A stretch of DNA of 64,000 nt from Neptunicoccus sediminis. Lineage in GTDB: Bacteria; Pseudomonadota; Alphaproteobacteria; Rhodobacterales; Rhodobacteraceae. Each line of letters opens with the position of its first letter. The first letter of the stretch is position 1. Both the position numbers and the translations under genes were made by a program. Below are positions 27,742 to 37,294 of the stretch, piece after piece. The notes below the pieces were generated by a model, which was given only the letters and a program-made list of their open reading frames with translations, did not search any database and was not told where the DNA came from. The stretch is from contig NZ_MDVX01000001.1 of the NCBI RefSeq assembly GCF_001719615.1, positions 620,001 through 684,000 of the forward strand, written 5' to 3'.

Positions 27742-28992
27742 ATGAAATTCAAATTTAATGGTGGAAACATTTATAGCATATTCGCGTATGGTGTTGCCGG
27801 TGCAGAGATCTCCTCAATTACCGACACCAAAATTTTTTACCAGAAAGATAACATGGAAGCTGTGTTAGCGGGAGAGGGATTTTCCACAACGGGCTCCGGC
27901 GCCTTGGCTTCAGCAGGTACAGTTCATTCCATCACGGTGAAAGTAGATGGCGAGGTGAATGCCAGAGGAATGGATTTAACGTGGTCCTTGTCAGAGTTAC
28001 TATCTGAGATCAAGATGATGGAGGAGGCGATCGAAGCGAGCGAAGCGTATGATCCCAGCGGTTTGAGCGCACTGCTGTCCGATGGTCCACTTGAGGTAAA
28101 TGGTATTGGCGCAAGTCAAGGGATAAGGTTTTTGGAGGAGTTGACTTACGATGGAGAAGTCACATTCAAGGGCTCATCGCACAGTGACATTGTGTTCGTC
28201 GACGCTGGTGATGATAAATTGTTTGGTCGTGGCAATCGGGATTATCTTGCCGGGGGCGAAGGCAATGATCGAATAGACGGTGGTGGCGGCGCGGATATCC
28301 TGCATGGGAATGAAGGTAACGACAAGATCATTGGTAGAGGTGGTGATGACGAAATTTTTGGTGGAGCTGATGCCGATGACATCGACGGGGGCAGCGGCGC
28401 AGACATCATTAACGGCGACGAAGGCAATGACGTCCTTAGCGGCGGAAAAGGTAGAGACACCATAGACGGCGGTGCCGGTGACGACGAGATTAACGGCGAT
28501 GGCGGCCATGACAAGCTGAACGGCGGGGCCGACAACGACATCATCCGCGGTGGTGCCGGTAAGGACCGGATTGACGGTGGCGATGGCAATGACATTCTAG
28601 GTGGAAATGCCGGTAAAGACACGATCAAGGGCGGCGCAGGCAACGACTTTATCGTTGGCGGCTCGGGCAAGGACGTGCTGTACGGCGGCACCGAAGCCGA
28701 TCAGTTCATCTTTAATGACGCCAAAGACAGCGGCAAAGGCAAGTATTCCGATGTCGTTATGGACTTTGAACAGGGTGTCGATTTCCTCGACTTCTCAGCG
28801 CTCATGGCAGAGTTCATCGGGGATGCAAAATTCTCGGGCACCGGCGCGGAAGTTCAGGCCAGAAACGACGGAGAGGGCAATTCCGTCCTGATCGTCGATG
28901 TGGACGGTGACGGCAAAGGCGACATGCGCGTCGATGTGATGGGGGTAGAGGATCTGATGGCGGACAGCTTTGTGTCGTTTGATCCTGCCTGA
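27742..28992 (+). CDS. RTX-type calcium-binding protein, likely type I secreted
   Basis: A 416-residue acidic protein. An N-terminal part of about 150 residues is not recognised. From about residue 165 come at least 16 glycine/aspartate-rich nonapeptides of the GGxGxDxIx type (for example GGEGNDRID and GGAGNDFIV), forming calcium-binding beta-rolls. A typical C-terminal block follows (DQFIFNDAKDSGKGKYSDVV, then MDFEQGVDFLDFSAL), as in type I secretion substrates. There is no N-terminal signal peptide. No transporter gene is nearby. It is preceded by a relic copy of its own 3' end. Confidence 0.88.
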   Translation: MKFKFNGGNIYSIFAYGVAGAEISSITDTKIFYQKDNMEAVLAGEGFSTTGSGALASAGTVHSITVKVDGEVNARGMDLTWSLSELLSEIKMMEEAIEASEAYDPSGLSALLSDGPLEVNGIGASQGIRFLEELTYDGEVTFKGSSHSDIVFVDAGDDKLFGRGNRDYLAGGEGNDRIDGGGGADILHGNEGNDKIIGRGGDDEIFGGADADDIDGGSGADIINGDEGNDVLSGGKGRDTIDGGAGDDEINGDGGHDKLNGGADNDIIRGGAGKDRIDGGDGNDILGGNAGKDTIKGGAGNDFIVGGSGKDVLYGGTEADQFIFNDAKDSGKGKYSDVVMDFEQGVDFLDFSALMAEFIGDAKFSGTGAEVQARNDGEGNSVLIVDVDGDGKGDMRVDVMGVEDLMADSFVSFDPA

Positions 28993-29042
28993 TACCCGAC
29001 CTTTTTGAAACATCCGAAAGCCCGGCCCCGCGTCGGGCTTTT
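28968..29042 (+). terminator. RTX gene 3' end with terminator (second copy of the 75-bp repeat)
   Basis: Contains the last RTX codons and stop, then the stem AAAGCCCG (29017-29024) with CGGGCTTT (29034-29041) and a T run. It is the direct-repeat partner of 27393-27467, with three mismatches. The intact hairpin should terminate the RTX transcript. Confidence 0.8.
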
Positions 29043-29131
29043 TGGTGGGATGTTCAGAATTTTCCTGACTTGTTTTTCCTGCAAAGCCGGTGTGAAACTG
29101 ATGTTTCAACCACGCCCGAAGGAGCCCCCCC

Positions 29132-29545
29132 GTGTCGCAACGCCTTGCCCATACAGCCCTGATTGTTCGGGATTACGACGAGGCGATCGCCTTTTACGTG
29201 GATGTCCTCGGCTTTGAGCTGGTTGCGGATACTTACCAACCGGAGCAGGACAAGCGCTGGGTCGTGGTGCGCCCCAAGGGGGAGCATTCCGCGTCCCTTG
29301 TGCTGGCGCGGGCCAGTGATGACACCCAGCGCGGTTTTGTCGGAAATCAGGCGGGCGGACGCGTGTTTCTGTTTCTGCAAACCGATGATTTCTGGCGCGA
29401 TTACAAGCTGTACCTGTCTCGCGGCGTGGAATTTACCCGCGATCCGGCGGTGATGGACTATGGCACCGTGGCCGTGTTCAAAGACCTTTACGGCACGCTT
29501 TGGGATTTAATCGAATTTGCAGACGAGCCGCGCGTCAGCGCATGA
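29132..29545 (+). CDS. VOC (glyoxalase/bleomycin resistance) family protein
   Basis: A 137-residue vicinal-oxygen-chelate protein. The fold begins HTALIVRDYDEAIAFYVDVL, with His as first metal ligand, and ends TLWDLIEF, with Glu as the last. It starts at GTG 29132, with AAGGAG 7 nt upstream. The specific reaction is unknown. The 3' end overlaps the convergent DUF937 gene by 11 nt. Confidence 0.88.
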   Translation: MSQRLAHTALIVRDYDEAIAFYVDVLGFELVADTYQPEQDKRWVVVRPKGEHSASLVLARASDDTQRGFVGNQAGGRVFLFLQTDDFWRDYKLYLSRGVEFTRDPAVMDYGTVAVFKDLYGTLWDLIEFADEPRVSA

Positions 29546-30143
29546 CTTTGCGCAGGATGTCGTTCATGGGTGAACCGTCCCCGTCCGCGTCCAGCAAACG
29601 CGACAATTGGCCAAGGTCCGGTCCCTGACCGTCGTCATTTCCGCCGCCCAGAAAGCCGCCGACCATGCCCATGATGCCGCCGCTGTCATCCGCGCCGGAA
29701 AACCGGCCCATCAGGTTTTCGATGGTGTTGTCTGGCATCTCTTTTTGCAAACCGCCTTGTAGCATTGCTGCCAGTGCGGGCAGGAATTGCATCACTGTGG
29801 TCAGATCGATCCCTGTGCGCTCTGCCGCTTCCGAAGCGATCTCCTTGGGGGCTTGATGTCCGCCCATCAGGGTTTCCAGAAACGCCATGCCCTGCGCCTG
29901 TCCTGTCGGCGCTGCGGCTTGGGAGGCATCTTCAAAATAGCTGCGTTGCTGTTCGCCGTGGAGCGAGGACAACAAGTCCTGCATCCCACCGCTTTCGGCC
30001 TTTTCTTTGGCGGCCTGACCGATGGTCGGGGCCAGTAATTCGGACAGTTGCTTTGCCTGCGTTTCATTCATGCCGAACTGATTGGCAAGCTGCGAAAGTC
30101 CCTGCCCGTGATGGGCTTGTTGCAAGAGGGTCATAAGGGACAT
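29535..30143 (-). CDS. DUF937 family protein
   Basis: A 202-residue cytoplasmic protein. The N-terminal MSLMTLLQQAHHGQGLSQLA and LAPTIGQAAKEKAESGG match DUF937, a helical family without a known function. The C-terminal third is Gly-rich (MVGGFLGGGNDDGQGPD) and ends in a conserved tail LLDADGDGSPMNDILRKVM. The short D-x-D-G-D-G run resembles a calcium loop but probably is not one. Confidence 0.82.
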   Translation of the reverse strand: MSLMTLLQQAHHGQGLSQLANQFGMNETQAKQLSELLAPTIGQAAKEKAESGGMQDLLSSLHGEQQRSYFEDASQAAAPTGQAQGMAFLETLMGGHQAPKEIASEAAERTGIDLTTVMQFLPALAAMLQGGLQKEMPDNTIENLMGRFSGADDSGGIMGMVGGFLGGGNDDGQGPDLGQLSRLLDADGDGSPMNDILRKVMR

Positions 30144-30227
30144 GGCGGTCGCTCCTGTCGTTCAAATGCTGTTGATAAGAATGATGTGGAACAAAAACTT
30201 GCGCGGTCAAGCCCGCCAGAAAGCGGC

Positions 30228-30250
30228 CCTGCGGGGAATGTCCCCGCAGG
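30228..30250 (-). terminator. Hairpin downstream of trpB
   Basis: CCTGCGGGGA and TCCCCGCAGG form a perfect 10-bp stem with a 3-nt loop, beginning 9 nt beyond the trpB stop on the minus strand. No clear T tract follows, so it may work with Rho or only protect the mRNA end. Confidence 0.55.
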
Positions 30251-30258
30251 TGAACATT

Positions 30259-31491
30259 TTATTCGCTGTCCATATCCCAACCCAGATGGCGGGCCACGGT
30301 GAAGATGTCCTTGTCGCCCCGTCCGCACATATTCATGACCATGATGTGGTCTTTGGGCAGGGTCGGCGCCAGTTTGCGCACATGGGCCAGCGCGTGGGAG
30401 GGTTCGAGTGCTGGAATGATACCTTCGGTACGACAAGAGAACTGGAACGCCTCCAGTGCCTCTGCATCGGTCACGCTGACATATTCGGCGCGGCCTGTGT
30501 CATGCAACCAGCTGTGCTCCGGGCCGATTCCGGGATAGTCCAGTCCGGCAGAGATCGAATAGCCTTCGAGGATCTGGCCTGCATCATCCTGCAGCAGATA
30601 GGTACGGTTGCCGTGCAGAACACCCGGCTTGCCGCCCAGCAGGGATGCGCAGTGTTCCATATTGTCGTTCACACCCTTGCCGCCGGCTTCGACACCGATG
30701 ATGCGCACGCTTTTGTCGTCCAGAAACGGAAAGAACAAACCCATCGCGTTAGAACCGCCGCCAATGGCTGCAATCACACTGTCGGGCAGCGCGCCTTCGC
30801 CTTCATGCTCTGCCAGTTGTTCACGTACTTCCTTGCCGATGATGCTTTGGAAATCGCGCACCATAGCGGGGTAGGGGTGGGGTCCGGCCACGGTGCCGAT
30901 GCAGTAGAAGGTTTCATCCACATAAGTCACCCAATCGCGCAGCGCGTCGTTCATGGCGTCCTTCAGCGTACCACGACCGGAGGTTACAGGTACCACTTCA
31001 GCGCCGAGCAGCTTCATGCGGAACACATTGGGGGCCTGACGCTCTACATCATGGGCCCCCATATAGACCACGCATTTCAAACCGAATTTGGCGCAGACCG
31101 TGGCTGTGGCCACCCCGTGTTGCCCGGCACCTGTTTCCGCGATAATCCGCGTCTTACCCATGCGCCGTGCCAGCAGGATTTGCCCCAGCACGTTGTTAAT
31201 CTTATGGGCGCCAGTGTGGTTCAGTTCGTCCCGTTTGAAATAGACCTTCGCACCGCCTAGTTCTTCGGTGATGCGGCTGGCGAAATAGAGCGGGCTGGGA
31301 CGGCCGACATAGTGTTTCCACAGGTAGTCCATCTCGGCCCAGAAATCCGGATCAACCTTTGCTTTTTCATATTCGGCTTCCAGATCGAGGATCAGCGGCA
31401 TCAGGGTTTCAGACACAAACCGTCCGCCGAAATCACCGAACCGGCCGTTTTCGTCAGGGCCGGACATAAAGGAATTGAGCAAATCGTTCAT
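30259..31491 (-). CDS. trpB: Tryptophan synthase beta chain
   Basis: The PLP enzyme joining indole and serine in the last step of tryptophan synthesis. Seen: [17 protein letters not shown] at the N-terminus, the PLP lysine in [21 protein letters not shown], and the phosphate loop [10 protein letters not shown]. At 410 residues it has normal length. trpF lies two genes upstream on the same strand, with the BNR-repeat gene in between. trpA, its usual partner, is not next to it. Confidence 0.97.
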   Translation of the reverse strand: MNDLLNSFMSGPDENGRFGDFGGRFVSETLMPLILDLEAEYEKAKVDPDFWAEMDYLWKHYVGRPSPLYFASRITEELGGAKVYFKRDELNHTGAHKINNVLGQILLARRMGKTRIIAETGAGQHGVATATVCAKFGLKCVVYMGAHDVERQAPNVFRMKLLGAEVVPVTSGRGTLKDAMNDALRDWVTYVDETFYCIGTVAGPHPYPAMVRDFQSIIGKEVREQLAEHEGEGALPDSVIAAIGGGSNAMGLFFPFLDDKSVRIIGVEAGGKGVNDNMEHCASLLGGKPGVLHGNRTYLLQDDAGQILEGYSISAGLDYPGIGPEHSWLHDTGRAEYVSVTDAEALEAFQFSCRTEGIIPALEPSHALAHVRKLAPTLPKDHIMVMNMCGRGDKDIFTVARHLGWDMDSE

Positions 31492-31590
31492 CAGGGTTCT
31501 CCTTGGGTCGCATGTGATCTAGCCCGACTCCCGCGTCAGGTAAACCCTGCCCTGAAAAGAGGCGGTTTTTTCGGGGCGATCCCTGCAGAC

Positions 31591-32751
31591 TCAGCGGTGT
31601 TCCAGCACCTCCACCGCCAGAATTGTCGGCAGATGGCGCACAATCTCGTGCCAGCTTTCGCCTTCGTCCAGACTGGCAAAAACCGAACCGCTGTTGGTGC
31701 CGAAATAGAGGCCAGCCGTATCATTGCGATCCCCGCCCATAGCCTGCCGCAGCACGGTAAAGAAACAGCCTTCCTGCGGCAGCCCGTTGCGCAGGGCCTG
31801 CCAGCTTTCCCCGCCGTTACGAGACCGCCAGACCGCCGCCGCCGCATCGGGCGGATAGCGTCCCGCGCTATCCCCGTTCAGCGGAATGGTCCATAAGGTC
31901 TGCCCGTCCCGCGGATGCACCCGTACCGGAAACCCGAAAGTAGAAGGTAATCCGGTGGTAATATCGTCCCAACTGCGCCCCCCGTCCGCAGAGCGCCAGA
32001 CCCCGTGGTGGTTCTGCTGGTAAAGCAGGTCCGCATCACCGGAGGCACGCATGATGTTGTGGACGCAATGACCGGTTTCTCCATCGCGCGGGGCGGCGGG
32101 ATGATCGTGCTGCGGGCACGCCTGCGCGTTGGACATGCGGTTGCGCCGCTCCCAGCTTTTGCCTCCGTCCTCTGACGCAAAGACGCCTGCCGCAGAAATG
32201 CCGACCCAAAGCTTTTGCGGATTGGCCGGATCGGACAGGATGGTGTGCAGCGTCAGCCCCGCCGCACCGGGATTCCAGTCTGCCGCAGATGGGTGGTCGG
32301 TCAGGCTTTCAACCCGTGTCCAGCTATCACCGCGATCCGCGCTTTGCAGCAGGTTCGCCGGTTTGGTTCCGGCATAAAGCCTGTCCCCCGCCAGCGCCAG
32401 CGACCAGACCTGCGTGAAATCGTTGCCGAAGGGCAGGGGGGCATCGCTCCAGCCGATCATCGCGGCGAAATCGGGGTCATTTGCGGCCCAGTCGTCCATT
32501 GATCCACGGGACAGACGGGTCAAGCCCCATGTTTCGCCCAGGTCGTCGGACCGCCAAACCCCTGCGCCGAAAAAATCACCGCCACCCCCGGCCCAGAGCG
32601 TTCCTGTGGACGGATCTCCGATCACATGGTTGATGGGCCATCCGTCACAAGACGGGCCGCTGATCTGCCAGCCGCTGCGAGACTCTCCGCCAGATGCTAG
32701 AAAGACGCCTTTGGTGGTGCCAATAAGTAAGGTTGTGCGCAGGGTTTCCAT
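31591..32751 (-). CDS. BNR/Asp-box repeat (sialidase-like beta-propeller) protein
   Basis: A 386-residue protein with six Asp-box repeats of the SxDxGxxW type: SDDLGETW, SADRGDSW, SEDGGKSW, SADGGRSW, SRNGGESW and SLDEGESW. They mark a beta-propeller as in sialidases and photosystem assembly factor Ycf48. No sialidase catalytic set and no signal peptide were seen, so it is probably a cytoplasmic scaffold or binding protein. It lies between trpF and trpB on the same strand, 73 bp after trpF and 99 bp before trpB. Confidence 0.83.
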   Translation of the reverse strand: METLRTTLLIGTTKGVFLASGGESRSGWQISGPSCDGWPINHVIGDPSTGTLWAGGGGDFFGAGVWRSDDLGETWGLTRLSRGSMDDWAANDPDFAAMIGWSDAPLPFGNDFTQVWSLALAGDRLYAGTKPANLLQSADRGDSWTRVESLTDHPSAADWNPGAAGLTLHTILSDPANPQKLWVGISAAGVFASEDGGKSWERRNRMSNAQACPQHDHPAAPRDGETGHCVHNIMRASGDADLLYQQNHHGVWRSADGGRSWDDITTGLPSTFGFPVRVHPRDGQTLWTIPLNGDSAGRYPPDAAAAVWRSRNGGESWQALRNGLPQEGCFFTVLRQAMGGDRNDTAGLYFGTNSGSVFASLDEGESWHEIVRHLPTILAVEVLEHR

Positions 32752-32824
32752 GATCTCACTCCTCCGCCCCTGAGACTAGCACAGGATCGGATCGGGAGAG
32801 GTCAAAAAACGTTAAGGATCTGGA

Positions 32825-33457
32825 TCAGGCCGAGGCTGCCTTGCAAAAAGCCGCGATTTTCGCGCTGTCTTTGACGCCGGGCGCGGATTCCACGCCGCTA
32901 GAAACATCCACCTGCCGTGCGCCTGTCTTCTGCATGGCCAGCGCAACGTTTTCAGGGTTGAGACCTCCGGCCAGCATCCACGGCACCGCCCAGCGGCGCC
33001 CTGCAATCAGCGACCAGTCAAAGGACAGCCCGTTGCCCCCCGGCAGATCGGCGGTCTTTGGGGGCTTGGCATCCACCAGCAACTGATCGGCCACGCGGGC
33101 ATATTCATTCAGGGCGGGCAGGTCATCGGCATCGGCCACGCCCACGGCCTTCATCACCGGCAGGCCATAGCGGGCTTTGACCTCGGCCACACGTTCGGGC
33201 GTTTCCTTGCCGTGAAGTTGCAGCATATCGATGGGCACCTCTGCCAGTATCGCATCGAGTTCGGCATCGGTTGCATTGACCGTCAGGGCCACCTTGCATA
33301 CCCCTTCGGGCGCCGCGAGAGCGAGGTCCCGTGCGGTGGGAATGTCTACATTTCGCGGCGATTTCGGAAAAAACACAAAACCGACATAAGCCGCGCCAGC
33401 AGAGACAACCGCCTGCAACGACTCCTGCGTGGTGATCCCGCAAATTTTCACTGGCAT
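32825..33457 (-). CDS. trpF: Phosphoribosylanthranilate isomerase
   Basis: A TIM-barrel enzyme of tryptophan synthesis. The N-terminal [11 protein letters not shown] has the catalytic Cys, and the C-terminal VDVSSGVES region has the catalytic Asp (VDVSSG). [11 protein letters not shown] and [11 protein letters not shown] also fit. It is 210 residues long. It begins 5 bp after the LapA-like gene and is part of the rpsA-to-trpB minus-strand group. Confidence 0.96.
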   Translation of the reverse strand: MPVKICGITTQESLQAVVSAGAAYVGFVFFPKSPRNVDIPTARDLALAAPEGVCKVALTVNATDAELDAILAEVPIDMLQLHGKETPERVAEVKARYGLPVMKAVGVADADDLPALNEYARVADQLLVDAKPPKTADLPGGNGLSFDWSLIAGRRWAVPWMLAGGLNPENVALAMQKTGARQVDVSSGVESAPGVKDSAKIAAFCKAASA

Positions 33458-33462
33458 GGCGA

Positions 33463-33807
33463 TTACTCGATCAGGGCAAGCACATCATCCGTGCCTTCGC
33501 CGGATTTCGCTTTGAGAACCTTGTTTTCCCGTTCCAGACGGTGCAGTTCCTTGCCCTTTTTAGACAGGTCATGGCGATATTTGAATTCCCGCATCCATTC
33601 CCAGACAAACCCGATCAACAGGCCGACCACGATCCCCATGAAGATCACCAGAAATAGGGGCAGAGTGATGCTGCCGCTAAGCTGGAAGATCGAGGCGAGT
33701 TCCTCTGGCATCACCCGCAGGGTGACGGGGGCGCGGTTCGCAAGGGCAACAACGATCAGGCAAATCCCGATCACAGCGAGAAAGAGATAACGGATGTAAC
33801 GCATCAT
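33463..33807 (-). CDS. lapA: LapA/DUF1049 family inner-membrane protein
   Basis: A 114-residue protein with two transmembrane segments (about residues 5-24 and 47-70) and a C-terminal coiled coil ([20 protein letters not shown]). This is the layout of LapA, which takes part in lipopolysaccharide assembly control in E. coli. ATG 33807 is chosen because AGGAG stands about 9 nt upstream. The gene after ihfB is conserved in alphaproteobacteria. The role here is inferred. Confidence 0.82.
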   Translation of the reverse strand: MMRYIRYLFLAVIGICLIVVALANRAPVTLRVMPEELASIFQLSGSITLPLFLVIFMGIVVGLLIGFVWEWMREFKYRHDLSKKGKELHRLERENKVLKAKSGEGTDDVLALIE

Positions 33808-33916
33808 GGGGCAAAACTCCTGCAATAGCACACACCTAATCCCACGCGGGATAAATGCAACTGACTTTATCGCTTTTTAGTCTGGTCGGACCTGTCGCAC
33901 ACCGCGACCAAAGGCA

Positions 33917-34198
33917 TCAGCCTTCGTTCAGACGGTCCCGCAGAAGTTTGCCGGTTTTGAAGAAGGGAACGTGTTTTTCTTCCACCTGCACGGATTCTCC
34001 GGTGCGGGGGTTGCGTCCGATCCGGGCATCCCGCTTTTTGACAGAGAATGCGCCAAAGCCGCGTAATTCCACACGGTCGCCGTTGGCAAGCGCCTCGATG
34101 ATTTCGTTGAACACTGTAGACACAATGCGTTCGACGTCCCGCTGGTAAAGATGCGGATTCGCTTCTGCAATTTTATCTACTAATTCGGAACGTATCAT
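33917..34198 (-). CDS. ihfB: Integration host factor beta subunit
   Basis: A 93-residue DNA-bending protein of the HU/IHF family: [20 protein letters not shown], the helical body [16 protein letters not shown], and the DNA-intercalating arm with GRNPRTGE. The location downstream of rpsA supports IHF-beta rather than HU. ATG 34198 has GGAGG upstream. An in-frame TTG at 34216 is less likely. Confidence 0.95.
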   Translation of the reverse strand: MIRSELVDKIAEANPHLYQRDVERIVSTVFNEIIEALANGDRVELRGFGAFSVKKRDARIGRNPRTGESVQVEEKHVPFFKTGKLLRDRLNEG

Positions 34199-34263
34199 AG
34201 ACTTCAGTCCTCCCAAAAGGTGCGGCCTTATCTTGGCTCTGCTTGGGTATGACTTTACAGAAT

Positions 34264-35181
34264 TTACTTTACGATGGAATAGAGCCGTGGCCCTGATTGT
34301 GCCGAAAATCGCTGTAACATGCCGTTTTTGGCGAGAAATTTCCCGACCGGCCCCAAAAATCCACTCTCCTGATAGTCCGGAGTGTAAGGATCAACCGGAA
34401 GGCCCTCTGCAACCGAATCGAGCGAATCAATATACTGCTCTGCCTCGTCCACGCCGCCGATGGCGTCGATTAGCCCCAGTTCCAGCGCGACACGGCCAGT
34501 AAAAACCCGTCCGTCGGCCACCCGGTCAAGGTCTGCGCCGGACAGGTTGCGGCGCTCTTCAACCAAGCCGCGAAACCACTGATAGCTCTCGTCGATCAGG
34601 TCCTGCTCTGCGGCGAGCCCTTCGGGGCTGGCTTTGCGATAAGGGGTCAGGTCCGCTTTCAGCTCTGAGGAGCGGATGGTTTGCATGTTGATGCCAAGGG
34701 TGGACATCAGGTCGGTCACATCGGGATATTCCATGATGACACCGATGGAGCCGGTGACGGTATTCCCGCGTGCTATGATATAATCACTGCCAAGGGCGGC
34801 GATATACCCCCCCGATGCTGCGACTTCGCCCAAGACGGAAACCACAGGTTTCAGTTCGGCAATCTTGCGCAGGCGTTCGTAAAGCACTTCAGAACCGACA
34901 GTGGTGCCGCCGGGGCTGCTGATGGTCAGGATCAGGGCTTTGATGTTGTCGGATTCCTCTACCATACGTAGAGTTTCGTCCATCAGCGGGTCATCGTAAA
35001 TCACACCGGACAGGTCCACATGGGCGATGTGATCCCCAAACCGGGGCGTGCCGGAGAAATAGACAGACAGGGCAATGAGGGCGGTCAGCAGGCCAAGCGT
35101 GGCAAAGACACCGCGCCAGAAAGCGGAGCGGCGCCACTTACGGCGCCGCTCCTCGTAGAAATCACGTTCAAAACCAGTCAT
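34264..35181 (-). CDS. sppA: Signal peptide peptidase SppA-type S49 serine protease
   Basis: A 305-residue protein with an N-terminal transmembrane anchor (about residues 23-42) and a periplasmic S49 domain. The nucleophile Ser123 lies in [13 protein letters not shown] and the general base Lys175 in [12 protein letters not shown], the Ser/Lys dyad of short SppA proteins. [11 protein letters not shown] is the typical following strand. ATG 35181 is used. An in-frame TTG at 35193 is less likely. It lies 27 bp downstream of rpsA and upstream of ihfB. Confidence 0.92.
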   Translation of the reverse strand: MTGFERDFYEERRRKWRRSAFWRGVFATLGLLTALIALSVYFSGTPRFGDHIAHVDLSGVIYDDPLMDETLRMVEESDNIKALILTISSPGGTTVGSEVLYERLRKIAELKPVVSVLGEVAASGGYIAALGSDYIIARGNTVTGSIGVIMEYPDVTDLMSTLGINMQTIRSSELKADLTPYRKASPEGLAAEQDLIDESYQWFRGLVEERRNLSGADLDRVADGRVFTGRVALELGLIDAIGGVDEAEQYIDSLDSVAEGLPVDPYTPDYQESGFLGPVGKFLAKNGMLQRFSAQSGPRLYSIVK

Positions 35182-35208
35182 TTCAGTTCCCAACGTGAAA
35201 CTCTCTTA

Positions 35209-36891
35209 TCAGTCGTCCTGGCCTTTGAGGGCCGCACCGAGGATATCCCCGAGAGACGCGCCGGAGTCCGAAGAACCGTACTGTTGTACTGCTTCTTTCT
35301 CTTCTGCAATCTCGCGTGCTTTGATCGACAGACCAAGGCGACGGGAGGATTTGTCGATGTTGGTAACGCGTGCGTCTACCTTGTCGCCAACGCTGAACCG
35401 CTCCGGGCGTTGCTCTGCACGATCACGGGACAGGTCGGAACGACGGATGAAGGATTTCATGCCATCATATTCGACCTCGATGCCGCCGTCCTCGATGGAG
35501 GTCACGGTCACAGTTACCACAGCACCGCGCTTAACGCCGGCTGTTGCATCTGCGAAGGGATCACCGTCCAGGGCTTTGATCGACAGGGAGATACGCTCTT
35601 TTTCGGCGTCGATGTCAGTGACAACAGCCTTGACGATATCGCCTTTAGAGTAATCAGCCATGGCTTCTTCGCCGGAACGGTCCCAATCCAGATCGGACAG
35701 GTGAACCATGCCGTCGATGTCGCCTTCCAGACCGACAAACAGACCGAATTCAGTGATGTTCTTAACTTCACCTTCAACTTCTGTGCCGATTGGGAATGCA
35801 GTCTCGAAGTTCTCCCACGGGTTGCCCTGAGTTTGTTTCAGGCCAAGGGATACACGACGTTTCACGCTGTCGATCTCCAGAACCATCACATCTACTTCTT
35901 GCGAAGTGGACACGATTTTGCCCGGGTGTACGTTCTTCTTTGTCCAGGACATTTCGGACACGTGGACCAGACCTTCGACACCGGCTTCCAGCTCTACAAA
36001 TGCACCGTAGTCGGTGATGTTTGTAACGCGGCCCTTGTGTACGGATTCCAGCGGGTAGCGTGCTTCCACGTCGCCCCAAGGATCGTCTTGCAGTTGCTTC
36101 ATACCCAAAGAGATACGGTGTGTCTCTTTGTTGATCTTGATCACCTGAACCTTGATGGTTTCACCGATTGTCAGGATTTCAGACGGGTGGTTCACACGAC
36201 GCCAAGCCATGTCTGTCACGTGCAGCAGACCGTCTACGCCGCCCAGATCCACGAACGCACCGTATTCGGTGATGTTCTTGACGACACCGTCAACGGTTTC
36301 GCCTTCGGACAGGTTGCCAACGATTTCCGCACGCTGTTCAGCACGGGACTCTTCGAGAATGGCGCGACGGGATACAACGATGTTGCCACGACGACGGTCC
36401 ATTTTCAGGATTTGGAACGGCTGTGCCATACCCATCAGAGGGCCGGCATCGCGTACAGGGCGTACGTCCACTTGGGAGCCTGGCAGGAACGCAACAGCGC
36501 CGCCCAGATCCACTGTGAAGCCACCTTTGACGCGGCCGAAGATTGCGCCTTCGACACGCTCTTCTGCTTCGTAGGCTTTTTCCAGACGGTCCCATGCTTC
36601 TTCGCGACGGGCTTTGTCACGAGAGATAACAGCTTCGCCGCGGGCGTTCTCAACGCGCTCGAGGTAAACCTCTACGCTGTCGCCAACTTCGATTTCAGGC
36701 GCCTGGCCCGGGGCTGCAAATTCTTTAAGATCAACACGGCCTTCCATTTTGTAGCCGATGTCGATGATGGCCTGACCGGCTTCAATTGCCAGAACAGTCC
36801 CTTTAACAACCGAACCTTCGTCCGGCGTGTCAATTTCAAAGCTCTCCTGCAAGAGGGCTTCAAAGTCTTCCATTGTCGCGTTAGCGCTCAT
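35209..36891 (-). CDS. rpsA: 30S ribosomal protein S1
   Basis: A 560-residue translation factor with six S1 RNA-binding repeats, for example VKGTVLAIEAGQAIIDIGYK, VKNITEYGAFVDLGGVDGLL and VTNITDYGAFVELEAGVEGL. It binds mRNA leaders at the 30S platform. The start is ATG 36891 (MSANATMEDFEALLQESFEI), with AAGGAAA about 8 nt upstream. The open frame extends upstream only by chance. The gene has its own promoter and a leader of about 170 nt, where autoregulation by S1 is possible. Confidence 0.98.
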   Translation of the reverse strand: MSANATMEDFEALLQESFEIDTPDEGSVVKGTVLAIEAGQAIIDIGYKMEGRVDLKEFAAPGQAPEIEVGDSVEVYLERVENARGEAVISRDKARREEAWDRLEKAYEAEERVEGAIFGRVKGGFTVDLGGAVAFLPGSQVDVRPVRDAGPLMGMAQPFQILKMDRRRGNIVVSRRAILEESRAEQRAEIVGNLSEGETVDGVVKNITEYGAFVDLGGVDGLLHVTDMAWRRVNHPSEILTIGETIKVQVIKINKETHRISLGMKQLQDDPWGDVEARYPLESVHKGRVTNITDYGAFVELEAGVEGLVHVSEMSWTKKNVHPGKIVSTSQEVDVMVLEIDSVKRRVSLGLKQTQGNPWENFETAFPIGTEVEGEVKNITEFGLFVGLEGDIDGMVHLSDLDWDRSGEEAMADYSKGDIVKAVVTDIDAEKERISLSIKALDGDPFADATAGVKRGAVVTVTVTSIEDGGIEVEYDGMKSFIRRSDLSRDRAEQRPERFSVGDKVDARVTNIDKSSRRLGLSIKAREIAEEKEAVQQYGSSDSGASLGDILGAALKGQDD

Positions 36892-37294
36892 ATATGCGTT
36901 TCCTTTTTGCGTCATTTTACTGGCCGCGCGGTTGGTCCCACGGGTCTTTGGGTTTCGTTTCTCACGTCCGGCGTAACGGGAATTGCTTACACACACAAAG
37001 GGCCGGAGTACGTCCAGCCCTGCTCTTCCCGTCGGCGTTGTATCCGCCACCACTTGTCGTGATTGCCCGCGCTATAGATCAGATTTGCCCGCGCTACAAG
37101 GGTAAAGCGGCCCATACCCCTTGTAGAGCGGGGTTTGCGGGGCCGGATCGCGGTATTCGCGCAGGGTCCGGCGCAATCCGGTCGGGCCCGCCCGAAGCAT
37201 TCAAATCGTTGTGTTAAAACGCAATCTGACATAGGATTTATGTAAGTAATACTCAAAACACTTCAATTTTAGTCCAATTCGTAAAGGTTTCGCC
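36892..37294 (-). promoter_or_regulatory. rpsA promoter and long leader
   Basis: No gene is seen in this 403-bp stretch. On the minus strand TTGTAG (37099-37094) and TATAGC (37076-37071) are 17 bp apart, a good sigma-70-type promoter with a start near 37064. This leaves about 170 nt of leader. TTGCCCGCGCTA occurs twice, at 37063-37074 and 37085-37096, one copy overlapping each promoter box. CTACAAGGG (37094-37102) and CCCTTGTAG (37118-37126) form a 9-bp inverted repeat at and just upstream of the -35. The rest, up to the divergent YceI-OmpA gene, shows nothing clear. Confidence 0.55.

Noticed and set aside
28240-28700. Periodic sequence that could suggest a repeat array or CRISPR
   Set aside because: The period is about 27 bp and encodes RTX nonapeptides in frame; no identical repeats with unique spacers.
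35020-37062. 680-codon plus-strand open frame opposite rpsA
   Set aside because: Antisense shadow of the S1 repeats; no family resemblance and no ribosome binding site.
37094-37126. Hairpin resembling part of a tRNA
   Set aside because: No cloverleaf, no TTC arm and no CCA-end context; better explained as a promoter inverted repeat.
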